This document shows, piece after piece, positions 32,512 to 40,495 of a stretch of DNA of 64,000 nt (position 1 is the first letter of the stretch; each line of letters begins with the position of its first letter). The stretch covers positions 95,684-159,683 of the forward strand of contig NZ_JAGTAR010000008.1 of the NCBI RefSeq assembly GCF_018156225.1. The letters run 5' to 3'. The notes under the pieces are model-generated. The model ran no database searches. It worked only from the letters and a program-made list of their open reading frames with translations, and had not been told where the DNA came from. Source of the stretch: Carboxylicivirga sediminis (GTDB lineage Bacteria; Bacteroidota; Bacteroidia; Bacteroidales; Marinilabiliaceae). The position numbers were made by a program, and so were the translations under genes.

Positions 32512-33549
32512 TTACTCTTTATTACTCACGCCAGCATCTTCAAAGCTGCTCATCTCATTCATAAAGCACACGGCCGATTGAACAAGCGGATAGGCTACAG
32601 CCGAGCCGGTACCTTCTCCCAATCGCAATCCCAGGTGCAGGATGGGTTCGGCCTTCAGGTGTTTAAGCATCAGTTTATGTCCCTGCTCGTTCGACTCGTG
32701 GGCAAACAGGCAATAATCCGTTACATTCGGATTGATGGCGTGCGCTGCTATTAACGCTGAGGTGGCAATAAAACCGTCAGAAAGGATGACCATGTTTAGC
32801 TCGGCAGCCTTAAGAATGGCACCGCAAATGGTGGCAATTTCATAACCGCCAAAGGTGGCCAGTATATCAAGCGGATGGCTTATTTCAGCATGAAGCTGTA
32901 GTGCCTTATCAATTACACTGGCTTTGTGTAGTATGCCCTCGGCATCAAGCCCTGTACCGGCTCCGCTGGCCTCATTCGCCGATATGCCCGTGTATTTACA
33001 CAGCAAGGCAGTAGCGGCCGTGGTGTTGCCAATGCCCATCTCCCCAAAGCCAACAATATTGGTGCCTTCCAGGTGCAATTGTTCTATCACTTTAGCACCA
33101 TTCGTCATGGCTGTTTGGCACTCTTCGCGAGTCATGGCTGGCTCAACTGCAAAGTTACGGGTGCCTTTTCTTACTTTAAGATCCAACAATTGCTCATTGG
33201 CTTCAAAATCAAAGTTAACGCCCGTATCGGCCACCAGCAGTTGAATATTGTTCTGGCGGCAAAACACATTGATGGCCGCTCCGCCACCTAAAAAGTTCAT
33301 GACCATCTGAAAAGTCACCTCCTGTGGAAAGGGGCTCACCTTTTCCTGTGTGATGCCATGATCACCGGCACATACCAGTATGGCGGGTTTCGATAATTGT
33401 GGAGTGGTTGTTTGTTGAATCTGGCATACTTTAAAAGCAATTTTTTCAAGCATTCCCAGTGCCCCAAGTGGTTTGGTTTTGAGGTCGATTTTTTGCTGTA
33501 TCGCCTTGTTTAGTTCGGTCGAAACAGCATTGATTTGTAGCTCCTGCAT
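32512..33549 (-). CDS. cobT: Nicotinate-nucleotide-dimethylbenzimidazole phosphoribosyltransferase
   Basis: A 345-residue CobT. Family segments are KTKPLGALGMLEKIA near residue 25, ILVCAGDHGI, the glycine-rich GEMGIGNTTAATAL around residue 170 and LRLGEGTGSAVAYPL near the end with the catalytic Glu. It activates dimethylbenzimidazole (or another base) to its alpha-ribotide. It is the first gene after the cobalamin riboswitch and thus directly under B12 control. Length matches the family. Confidence 0.96.
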   Translation of the reverse strand: MQELQINAVSTELNKAIQQKIDLKTKPLGALGMLEKIAFKVCQIQQTTTPQLSKPAILVCAGDHGITQEKVSPFPQEVTFQMVMNFLGGGAAINVFCRQNNIQLLVADTGVNFDFEANEQLLDLKVRKGTRNFAVEPAMTREECQTAMTNGAKVIEQLHLEGTNIVGFGEMGIGNTTAATALLCKYTGISANEASGAGTGLDAEGILHKASVIDKALQLHAEISHPLDILATFGGYEIATICGAILKAAELNMVILSDGFIATSALIAAHAINPNVTDYCLFAHESNEQGHKLMLKHLKAEPILHLGLRLGEGTGSAVAYPLVQSAVCFMNEMSSFEDAGVSNKE

Positions 33550-33598
33550 TGTTTAAATAATTAATTGTTCAACAAGCTTCAGGAGGATCGATGAAAGG

Positions 33599-33617
33599 TA
33601 TCTGCATGCAGCAGATA
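33599..33617 (-). promoter_or_regulatory. Hairpin between B12 riboswitch and cobT
   Basis: TATCTGC/GCAGATA (7 bp, loop ATGCA) lies between the aptamer and the cobT start at 33549. It may be part of the expression platform; no U-run follows. Confidence 0.35.
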
Positions 33618-33645
33618 GTTTTCACTTTACCCCGAAGTATTTCAT

Positions 33646-33820
33646 GTTAAGGCAGGTCTTCTGGCTTACCTCGGTATGGCTGCCTTCCCATCCCAAACAG
33701 GGATAGTGGCATTTAGCAATACCTGCTTTATTCAAGCAAGAGGCTTACAGCTACGGGGATAGCTCCGGAATTTATATGGCTATAGCACCGGATTCCCATT
33801 TTAAGCATGAGCACCTTAAC
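33646..33820 (-). ncRNA. Cobalamin riboswitch
   Basis: On the minus strand the conserved landmarks follow in order: P1 arm GTTAAGG with its partner (33814-33820 and 33646-33652), GGTGC, GGGAATCCGGTG, CCGGAGCT, a segment GTAGCTGTAAGC, the B12-box-like GCCACTATCCC, GGGAAGGC, and GGTAAGCCAGAAGACCTGCC. This is a textbook cobalamin riboswitch in front of cobT. It should lower expression of the operon when adenosylcobalamin is plentiful. Confidence 0.95.
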
Positions 33821-33825
33821 GACTG

Positions 33826-33833
33826 CAAAAGTA
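33826..33833 (-). promoter_or_regulatory. Promoter -7 box of the cob operon
   Basis: TACTTTTG on the minus strand matches TAnnTTTG and stands 5 bp before the P1 stem of the riboswitch, so the transcript would begin right at the aptamer. The -33 TTG is not clear. Confidence 0.65.
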
Positions 33834-34132
33834 TAAATAATCAGTTGAGAAAGTTGGAGGAAACGATGAAATCTTTAATTTTGCATCTGAATTACCAAAA
33901 TAGTTGCCGGAAATCCGCCCCATACGTTATCGCACGGCTTGGGAATGACTAATCTTTTTACATATCAATCTATTCAACATGTTTTACATGTTCAGTTCAC
34001 CTTATTATTTAAATTAATGGGGCAGATTGTTGTAATCAGATTATCCAAATTTTCTTTCGGATTTTACCTTTTCATACAGATTTTTATAGCCTGATTTAAT
34101 GGTTTGCTCCGTGTACATTAAACGTTCACGAA
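33834..34132. other. Gap between the cob promoter and the methyltransferase gene
   Basis: No gene-like frame is seen in about 300 bp. It should hold the upstream part of the minus-strand cob promoter and the plus-strand promoter of the next gene, but I find no strong TAnnTTTG box for the latter. Confidence 0.4.
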
Positions 34133-34930
34133 ATGCTAATAAATAAACTTAACCGGGAAGCGCTCAGCGACTTATTCCAGGTTATTAAATTACAATCACG
34201 TAATGCATATATATCTAAAGATAACGAAGTAAAGATAGAGCAGATTATTGCTTATCTGGAAGTGATACATGCCGAGTTGCGCCGTTTATCAAAGAAGCGG
34301 CCCGTTGTTATAATAGACAGTGGTGCCGGCAATTGCTACCTCAGCTACCTGGTCTATTATTTTTACCAACACATCGAACAACGTCCTGTTATTATTCATT
34401 GCATCGATAATAACGAGCGGTTGATGCGTCAAAACGAGGAACTGGCCAGGCGTCTAAATTTCACGAACATGCAGTTTCATGCCTGCGACATTGAAGCCTT
34501 TGAGGTAAAAGGGAGTGTTGATATGGTGTATTCGTTACATGCCTGCGACACTGCAACGGATAAAAGCATTCATCTGGGAGTGAGGAGCCAGGCTGGTATC
34601 ATTCTGTCGGTATCGTGTTGTCAGCATTCGCTGTCATTGAAGTCTGATAGCCTAAAAGCCGTGTTACGCCACAAAGCTTTCAGAGATAAAACACTGATGA
34701 TGGTAGCTGACTCCATGCGTGCATTGTTACTTGAGCAGCTGGGCTACAAAGTGGGTATATTCGATTTTGTATCGTCCCGCTATACCGAAAAGAATACCAT
34801 GGTAAGAGCCCGGCGAACCGAGTTTCGTCAGCAGCTGAATATCGGGGAAGAATATGAAAAGTTGCAAAATGAATTCGGTATGCGCCCTTATCTTGAGACA
34901 TTAGTTGAAACCGGAGAGTTGGTTGAGTAA
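34133..34930 (+). CDS. Class I SAM-dependent methyltransferase (Methyltransf_32 type)
   Basis: A 265-residue methyltransferase. The SAM-binding motif I is IDSGAGNCYLSYLVY (about residues 62-76), motif II ends in IHCIDNNERL, and SLHACDTATD plus SVSCCQHSL are the marks of the Methyltransf_32/METTL25-like branch, where a Cys-Cys-Gln-His block stands near the active site. Eukaryotic relatives modify ribosomal protein or RNA; bacterial substrates are unknown to me. The gene stands alone between the cob promoter and the PQQ-like gene. Confidence 0.82.
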   Translation: MLINKLNREALSDLFQVIKLQSRNAYISKDNEVKIEQIIAYLEVIHAELRRLSKKRPVVIIDSGAGNCYLSYLVYYFYQHIEQRPVIIHCIDNNERLMRQNEELARRLNFTNMQFHACDIEAFEVKGSVDMVYSLHACDTATDKSIHLGVRSQAGIILSVSCCQHSLSLKSDSLKAVLRHKAFRDKTLMMVADSMRALLLEQLGYKVGIFDFVSSRYTEKNTMVRARRTEFRQQLNIGEEYEKLQNEFGMRPYLETLVETGELVE

Positions 34931-34934
34931 GGGT

Positions 34935-34959
34935 AAAGAGGCAGTGTAACTGTCTCTTT
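34935..34959 (+). terminator. Weak terminator-like hairpin
   Basis: AAAGAGGCAG pairs with CTGTCTCTTT (10 bp with one G-U; loop TGTAA) shortly after the methyltransferase stop. No strong T-run follows. Confidence 0.45.
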
Positions 34960-34984
34960 AGTATAATCAAATTGAATATGAATT

Positions 34985-36163
34985 ATGAAAATTATTATTG
35001 CTTTGTTCTTATCATTTATTTCACTTTATATCAGTGCACAGGATACTCTGCTGTGGCAATTTAAAGCAGAGTCGGGCATTTATTCATCCCCTGAAGTTAA
35101 TGGGGATTGTATTTATTTTGGGGATAATGGCTCCAACTTTTATGCCCTTAGCAAGCAAACAGGAAAGTCTATCTGGACAGCACGCGTAAAAGGGGCAATA
35201 AAATCCAAACCATGTGTTTATAACGGACTTGTAATTATCAACGATGCCAGTGGTTCCATTCAGGCGTTTGATCGGATGAGCGGTAGCGAGGTGTGGTCAT
35301 TCGCCATGGATGGTGAAAAAGCCGTGGATATGTGGGATTATTATTTGTCGTCACCGGTTATTCATAAAGGGATAGTGTACATCGGAAGTGGCGATCAGCA
35401 CATTTACACGCTCAATGCAGAAAACGGTGAGTTGGTCTGGAAATACCGGACTGGTGGGGTTGTGCATGCCTCAGCGGTCATTCACGATGAAAAAGTATTG
35501 ATTGGTAGTTTTGATGGCTGTTTCTATGCTATAGATGGTCATTCAGGAGAAGTAGTCTGGACCTTCAAGACCGTTGGTGACAGGTATTTTCCCAATGGAG
35601 CCATTCAAAAAGCGGCTTGTATCTATAGGGATAAAGTTATTTTCGGTAGTCGCGATTATAATGTTTACGCCCTGGATGTGATCAGTGGACGAGGCCATTG
35701 GAATTACAAAGAGCGTGGGAGCTGGGTGATTGCCACTCCCTTGCTTGTAGGTGATAATTTGTACTTCGGTACTTCGGATACGCATCGTTTCTATTGTTTC
35801 AATGCCGATAATGGTGCTGTTCAGTGGCAAAAAGATTTGAATATGCGCGTGTATGCAACTGCTGCGGCTAACAATGGTATCGTGTATTTCGGATGTTTCA
35901 ATGGAAAGCTTTATGGCGTATCTGCTCAATCTGGTGAAATTGTTTTTGAGTTTCAGACCGCCGCAAGCCACCAGCACTATGCACAACTATTTAAGTCGGA
36001 AACAGAATTCGCTGATGGTGTTGAGTTGTATGGAGCCAATAGCAAAGAAGTGGAGCAGCAGATCCTTGGGTTAGGTGCTTTTCTGTCAAGTCCTTTCATT
36101 GAAAAGGATATTCTCTACATAGGAGATGCTAATGGCAACTTCTATGCGATTTCAGTAAAATAA
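34985..36163 (+). CDS. Exported PQQ-like beta-propeller protein
   Basis: A 392-residue protein with a signal peptide (to YISAQD) and about eight PQQ-type beta-propeller blades, seen as repeats of the form GxIYALDAxTGxxVWxY (for example YTLNAENGELVWKYRTG, YAIDGHSGEVVWTFKT, YALDVISGRGHWNYK). No residues for PQQ or a metal are obvious, so a scaffold role like that of BamB is as likely as an enzyme. Located in the periplasm or outer membrane. No functional partner is next to it. Confidence 0.8.
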   Translation: MKIIIALFLSFISLYISAQDTLLWQFKAESGIYSSPEVNGDCIYFGDNGSNFYALSKQTGKSIWTARVKGAIKSKPCVYNGLVIINDASGSIQAFDRMSGSEVWSFAMDGEKAVDMWDYYLSSPVIHKGIVYIGSGDQHIYTLNAENGELVWKYRTGGVVHASAVIHDEKVLIGSFDGCFYAIDGHSGEVVWTFKTVGDRYFPNGAIQKAACIYRDKVIFGSRDYNVYALDVISGRGHWNYKERGSWVIATPLLVGDNLYFGTSDTHRFYCFNADNGAVQWQKDLNMRVYATAAANNGIVYFGCFNGKLYGVSAQSGEIVFEFQTAASHQHYAQLFKSETEFADGVELYGANSKEVEQQILGLGAFLSSPFIEKDILYIGDANGNFYAISVK

Positions 36164-36233
36164 AATTTAGGGATAGTGCAGATATGACCATTTGTTTGCA
36201 AATATTAGCACCCTATTGGTAAAAAGTTTTTGG

Positions 36234-36278
36234 GGCCCTTATTGAAGGTATTGTTTTGGAAACACTTCTCGAAGGGCC
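36234..36278. terminator. Hairpin between convergent genes
   Basis: GGCCCTT (36234-36240) pairs with AAGGGCC (36272-36278), extended by GAAG/CTTC after a 3x3 internal loop. It sits between the ends of the PQQ-like gene and the minus-strand gene at 36289. Confidence 0.4.
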
Positions 36279-36288
36279 TTAAACAGTA

Positions 36289-37041
36289 TTACCAGTTCTT
36301 GTCAAGTATGAATTCCTTTTTGGGATTATCTTTCTCTACTACCGATATGTGGATGTGTTTGTCAGTTAATTGCTTCTTCAGCTGTTGGTGTAGCATTTTT
36401 GAAGGCATGGCATCGGTGGAGAAGTCATTCAGATAATGATAGACTGCATGCAGGTAAACCGTATCGTTGCTGGTTTTAAAAATGTAATAATCAATCAGTG
36501 ATCCCATGTTGAACTTGATATTGTCAATGGCGTCAGTCATTATTTCTGTCATCCTTTTTGAAGTAGTGCCAGATAAATGGATAGCGTTGTCTTCGGCTGT
36601 CTGGATTACTATCGACGCTTTATCTTCATAGTCCGTAATGGTGTTAATGTGCTCGTTATACCTTATCAGAAAGCCATCTTTGCAGTCGTAGGTGAAACGT
36701 TTTGAATCGTCGCGGTAAACTTTATCAACCATATGCTTGGGTGGATAGGGTTTTAGCACACGTACCGCTATTGAGTCTCCCAGCTGCAATTCCTGGCCTA
36801 TCACGTAGTCAACCTTATCAAAGTAGGTGCTGTTGATGTGCTGGTAATAGTATTTAAGCGTGTATACCTCATACCTGCCACCTTTTACAGTGCTTTCGCC
36901 ATACACTTTGCCGTGCTCAATGGCATTAAAAACCAATGCGAAATAATAGAGATATGTGCCGGTTACGGCTGCTATTAGTATTGTTGAAATAAGAATTGTT
37001 CGGGTAATAAATGCTTTTCGTTCTTTTTGTGGGTTATTCAT
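36289..37041 (-). CDS. Membrane-anchored protein of unknown function
   Basis: A 250-residue protein with a basic start, one hydrophobic span at residues about 14-37 and a large, probably extracytoplasmic domain. I recognise no family. Visible features are many Tyr and Asp residues, a segment GGRYEVYTLKYYYQH and GDSIAVRVLKPYPPKHMVD that looks like the "what would break if the value were missing" type of DUF found in small Bacteroidota sensors, but this is too weak to name. It starts 23 bp after the YkgJ-type gene ends, so it is probably co-transcribed with it. Confidence 0.65.
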   Translation of the reverse strand: MNNPQKERKAFITRTILISTILIAAVTGTYLYYFALVFNAIEHGKVYGESTVKGGRYEVYTLKYYYQHINSTYFDKVDYVIGQELQLGDSIAVRVLKPYPPKHMVDKVYRDDSKRFTYDCKDGFLIRYNEHINTITDYEDKASIVIQTAEDNAIHLSGTTSKRMTEIMTDAIDNIKFNMGSLIDYYIFKTSNDTVYLHAVYHYLNDFSTDAMPSKMLHQQLKKQLTDKHIHISVVEKDNPKKEFILDKNW

Positions 37042-37064
37042 CAGGGGGAGGTTTGGTTGGTAAA

Positions 37065-37766
37065 TTAGTGCTTCTTAAAAAGTGAATGATTACTGAGATT
37101 ATTTTCGTCGATTGGGTCACCATTGTTGTGCGCAATTAACAGGCCTTCTTCCATGAGGTATTCATTATTAACCATTCCGGTTGGCTTAAGGCCTTCAGTA
37201 AAGCCTTCGTTCATCATTTGTCCGGCTCTTAAAGGAAATTCGAGCAGGGCCGGGTAGTTGTTTTCATCTTCCGGGCTGTCGTGGAATCTTTTACAGCTCT
37301 CTTCAGACATAGACAGGTATATTCTACAGGCCATCGGACGGGCAGGGTAGGCACTGCAGGCGCCATCCTTAAGCAAGGGGCATGGTAACTTACTTTTGTT
37401 TAACTCATCCTGTGAAAGACGGCCTCTCTTCTGGTAATTGTCAAATGCTCTTTGCAATACGTCCTGTTGTTCGTTTTCGCTCATGTTGAGTTCTATAAAC
37501 TTCCAGAGGTAATGAAACTCATGTGAAACACCAAAGATAGGCTGGTGACAGCACCAGCTGCAGCCTTTTCGGCAGTCGATGGTGATATTTTGGCGTGCTG
37601 CCTCAGTGCCAAGTGCTTCAATGAGTCCTTCGATAGCATCCTGTTCTTGCCTGGTAGCCTGCCAAAGCTTGCTGGCTGCGGGCTGATTATTTGTTGCTGC
37701 TTCAGCCAGGCGTAATCCATCCTGAAAAAATGCTTTATCTGTCTCCGAAAGTTCGTGTTTGTCCAT
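37065..37766 (-). CDS. YkgJ family cysteine cluster protein
   Basis: A 233-residue cytoplasmic protein of the YkgJ (CxxxCxxCC) family. The first cluster motif is CRKGCSWCC (about residues 66-74), the second CPLLKDGACSAYPARPMACRIYLS. These cysteines are thought to bind an iron-sulfur cluster or zinc. The C-terminal part beyond residue 185 is not conserved to my knowledge. Function of the family is unknown. It lies between the DUF4136 terminator and the unknown membrane protein. Confidence 0.85.
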   Translation of the reverse strand: MDKHELSETDKAFFQDGLRLAEAATNNQPAASKLWQATRQEQDAIEGLIEALGTEAARQNITIDCRKGCSWCCHQPIFGVSHEFHYLWKFIELNMSENEQQDVLQRAFDNYQKRGRLSQDELNKSKLPCPLLKDGACSAYPARPMACRIYLSMSEESCKRFHDSPEDENNYPALLEFPLRAGQMMNEGFTEGLKPTGMVNNEYLMEEGLLIAHNNGDPIDENNLSNHSLFKKH

Positions 37767-37797
37767 GTCTATCTAAAATGTACAAGTGAGTATCGAT

Positions 37798-37842
37798 GAA
37801 AGAAAAGGGTGAAAGGCCCTGTGCTGACCTGTTCACCCTTTT
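37798..37842 (-). terminator. Terminator of the DUF4136 gene
   Basis: An 11-bp stem AAAAGGGTGAA/TTCACCCTTTT (37803-37813 with 37832-37842) has pyrimidine-rich sequence on the minus-strand 3' side (CTTTTCTTTC). Confidence 0.7.
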
Positions 37843-37857
37843 AGTAAGATTGTAATA

Positions 37858-38406
37858 TTATTGCTTTGGTGCTAACGGATAAGTGACAAAAATTTTCTCA
37901 ATAAGCTTCTTAACAGCTTCTTCGGTTAGTTTTTTGTCGTTTTTTGCAGCACCGGATGCACTGGCCTGCCAAATCAGTTCTTTCCTTTCGCGGTCAATAA
38001 CATCAATGATTATTGTGCCTTCAGTATGTGTGTTGTACTCAACTCTGTCAACACCAGTATTAAGTCCCCAGCCATATGGATAATAGGTGCTGCCCCAGTA
38101 AAACTTATCATTCCGTTGCAACGAAGTGGTTTCTTTCGTTTTAGATTTAATCATAATTTTCACCAGTAAATCAGGGCTTTTATTCTCTGAATAACCTCGT
38201 TTTTGCATCTGCTCTTTTATAGCATCGTGCAGCCATAATTTAGTGTTCTCCTTAATGGGCATTGAACGCATGTGTTCAAGTACCATGAAGTTACTATAGC
38301 TGTCGAACTTAGCACTCGGATCGTGATCGGAATATACTTGTGCAGATTTACATGCTGACAGGAGTGTAATTGTTAAAAGTAAAATTGCTAATTGAATTAA
38401 TCTCAT
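37858..38406 (-). CDS. DUF4136 lipoprotein
   Basis: A 182-residue lipoprotein (lipobox LSAC, Cys19) with a DUF4136 domain: YSDHDPSAKFDSYSNFMVLE near the N-terminus, an alpha-helical LHDAIKEQMQKRGYSE, then LLVKIMIKSKTKE and EGTIIIDVIDRERKELIWQASASGA. DUF4136 proteins are small outer-membrane lipoproteins of unknown function in Bacteroidota and others. The gene is monocistronic by its terminator. Confidence 0.88.
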   Translation of the reverse strand: MRLIQLAILLLTITLLSACKSAQVYSDHDPSAKFDSYSNFMVLEHMRSMPIKENTKLWLHDAIKEQMQKRGYSENKSPDLLVKIMIKSKTKETTSLQRNDKFYWGSTYYPYGWGLNTGVDRVEYNTHTEGTIIIDVIDRERKELIWQASASGAAKNDKKLTEEAVKKLIEKIFVTYPLAPKQ

Positions 38407-38497
38407 AAGATTGAGTTTGTGGTAGTAAATAAGTCTACATTTTTAAATAATAATATTCTTTCTCTCCAAACGGAATGGTAAATGTACACTTTTTGAC

Positions 38498-38526
38498 AAA
38501 AAAAGCAGCACCTGGAAAGTGCTGCT
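38498..38526 (-). terminator. Terminator of the aminopeptidase gene
   Basis: Perfect 8-bp stem AGCAGCAC/GTGCTGCT (38504-38511 with 38519-38526), followed on the minus strand by six or more U. Confidence 0.85.
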
Positions 38527-38551
38527 GTTATCTAATTAAGTTGTTGCTTAA

Positions 38552-39856
38552 TTAGTCAAGGTTATAGAAGGTAGTGAATGCTTTGGCTACGTAGGTGTGA
38601 TCTAAAGTACCACCAAGCTCTCTAACCGAGTGCATGCCTAGCATTGGGTTACCAATATCAACTGTTCGAATGTCTATTTTACCGGTAGATACATTGCCCA
38701 GTGTTGAGCCTCCAACCATATCTGAGCGGTTAACAAATTTCTGCACCGGCACATCGGCTTGTTTGCAGATTGTTTCGAATATAGCTCCACTCTCACCATC
38801 GGTGGTGTACTTTTGATTGGCATGAATTTTAATGACTGGCCCTTCATTCATCAATGGATTCAAAACAGGATCATGTTTTTCGGGATGGTTAGGATGAACA
38901 GAGTGCGCCATATCAGCCGAAATCATAAACGATTGATAAATGCACCTTTGGTATTCTTCCTGCGATTTGCCCAATTTCTCCATGATGCGTTCGATGATGT
39001 TACGTAATACAGGCGAGCCGGCTCCCTGCTTGGTCACGCTTCCCACTTCTTCATTGTCGAAAACACAAAGTATATTAGTGGCAGACGTGTTAGTTTGAGT
39101 AGTAATAGCTTTAAGTCCGGCATGCACCATAGCTAAATCATCCAACTTAGGTGAAGAGATGAATTCCTGATTTGGACCAACCAGGCAGCCCTTTTCAAAC
39201 TCATAAACGAACAGGTCGAAGTCAAGTATTTCAGTCGTGTCCACCTTTAGTTCGTCAGCAATGATCTTCAACAGGTAATTGTCCTTTTCAAGGGTGTCAT
39301 TAACAATACTCATCAACGGCAGCATATCAACCTGTTTGTTAAGCTCTACACCATCATTAACACTTCTGTTAAGGTGAATGGCCACACTTGGAATAACCAA
39401 TAATGGTTTTCTGAAATCAATTAATTTCGATTGTGGTGCCAAAGTGTGTTGTCCTTTAAGTAAAACGCGTCCTGCCAGTGAAAGAGGTCTGTCAAGCCAT
39501 GTCATCAAAATAGGACCACCATATACTTCGGTATTCAGTTTGAGGTATCTGTCATTGACCAGCATTTCGGGCTGTGGCTTAATCTTAAAGCCTGGTGAGT
39601 CGCTATGAGCACTAATCAGCCTTAATCCGCTCTCTTCAGGGGCATCGTTACCAATCTGAAAAGCAAATAGGGCCGATTCGGCTTTAGTCGTGTAGTACTT
39701 TCCACCCTTTTCAATGTTCCACTCTGAACGAATGTCGAGGTATTCAAAGCCGTTAGCCTCAAGTTCTTTAGCTGTGTTGGCAACTACATGAAAAGCAGTA
39801 GGGCTTTCATGTATGAAATCAATCAGTTCTTGAGCAAATTGAATCTCCTGTGTCAT
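38552..39856 (-). CDS. M18 family aminopeptidase
   Basis: A metallo-aminopeptidase of about 434 residues. Zinc-ligand segments are visible: ISAHSDSPGFKIKP (His and Asp), FDNEEVGSVTKQGAGSP (catalytic Glu pair) and ISADMAHSVHPNHPEKHDP (Asp and His), with VGGSTLGN near the C-terminus. M18 enzymes form tetrahedral dodecamers and remove acidic or neutral N-terminal residues. I start at the ATG at 39856 (MTQEIQ); 39880 is a longer alternative. Cytoplasmic, no signal. Confidence 0.93.
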   Translation of the reverse strand: MTQEIQFAQELIDFIHESPTAFHVVANTAKELEANGFEYLDIRSEWNIEKGGKYYTTKAESALFAFQIGNDAPEESGLRLISAHSDSPGFKIKPQPEMLVNDRYLKLNTEVYGGPILMTWLDRPLSLAGRVLLKGQHTLAPQSKLIDFRKPLLVIPSVAIHLNRSVNDGVELNKQVDMLPLMSIVNDTLEKDNYLLKIIADELKVDTTEILDFDLFVYEFEKGCLVGPNQEFISSPKLDDLAMVHAGLKAITTQTNTSATNILCVFDNEEVGSVTKQGAGSPVLRNIIERIMEKLGKSQEEYQRCIYQSFMISADMAHSVHPNHPEKHDPVLNPLMNEGPVIKIHANQKYTTDGESGAIFETICKQADVPVQKFVNRSDMVGGSTLGNVSTGKIDIRTVDIGNPMLGMHSVRELGGTLDHTYVAKAFTTFYNLD

Positions 39857-39951
39857 TGTATATTGTTTTATGATTTTCAAAAAAAGGCAAGATAGACAAA
39901 TTGTTAATAGGAGATAATGAGAAAGGTCACTTTAGCTGGGGGTAATAAACG

Positions 39952-39980
39952 AAAAAAAGCTGCTTCGTATCGAAACAGCT
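39952..39980 (-). terminator. Terminator of the cold-shock gene
   Basis: AGCTGCTTCG/CGAAACAGCT (39958-39967 with 39971-39980) closes over a 3-nt loop; on the minus strand it runs into a U-stretch. Confidence 0.85.
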
Positions 39981-40011
39981 TTTAATAATCTCATTTAAAT
40001 ATAAATCTAAT

Positions 40012-40203
40012 CTATGCTAGTTTTACATTTACCGCGTTTAAACCCTTACGGCCTTCTTGAAGCTCGTAAGTTACTTCGTCATTTTCTTTGATCTCGTCGA
40101 TAAGACCTGTAACGTGCACAAAATACTCTTTGTTGCTTTCTTCATCCTTAATGAATCCGTAACCTTTTGAATCATTAAAGAACTTAACTGTACCTTTATT
40201 CAT
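40012..40203 (-). CDS. Cold-shock domain protein (CspA family)
   Basis: A 63-residue single cold-shock domain. RNP1 (KGYGFIKDEE) and RNP2 (EYFVHVTGL) are present, and GTVKFFNDSKGYGFI opens the protein as usual. It binds single-stranded RNA and acts as RNA chaperone. The gene has its own promoter (40266-40297), a leader of about 55 nt and its own terminator. Confidence 0.95.
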   Translation of the reverse strand: MNKGTVKFFNDSKGYGFIKDEESNKEYFVHVTGLIDEIKENDEVTYELQEGRKGLNAVNVKLA

Positions 40204-40265
40204 TTAAAAAAAATTGTGAGGCATTGTTTGTAATAAGGAGCCTCTTGTAAATAATTGTTCAGGAA

Positions 40266-40297
40266 CAAATGTAGGAACATTTTTCACATAAGCTCAA
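40266..40297 (-). promoter_or_regulatory. Promoter of the cold-shock gene
   Basis: On the minus strand TTG (40297-40295), a 21-bp spacer and TACATTTG (40273-40266) match the Bacteroidota consensus. Confidence 0.8.
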
Positions 40298-40495
40298 CTT
40301 TTTTTGAGTATTTACCGAAAAAAAGGAATAAAATTCACAATAAGTTCATTTTGGAGATGTAAGTCGGTAATCTCATAGCATAAAGTATTTAGATTATCAA
40401 CTAATTAAGCTAATTTGTTAATAACTCCTGCTTCTATTTTTAAAGCTATTTTTTTAGGAAATTGTATATTCGCTATCAATTTTTACCGATACCTC

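Noticed and set aside
40415..40495. Longer N-terminus for topoisomerase III
   Set aside because: The Toprim domain begins exactly at 40496, and the extra part covers a likely promoter region with no family match.
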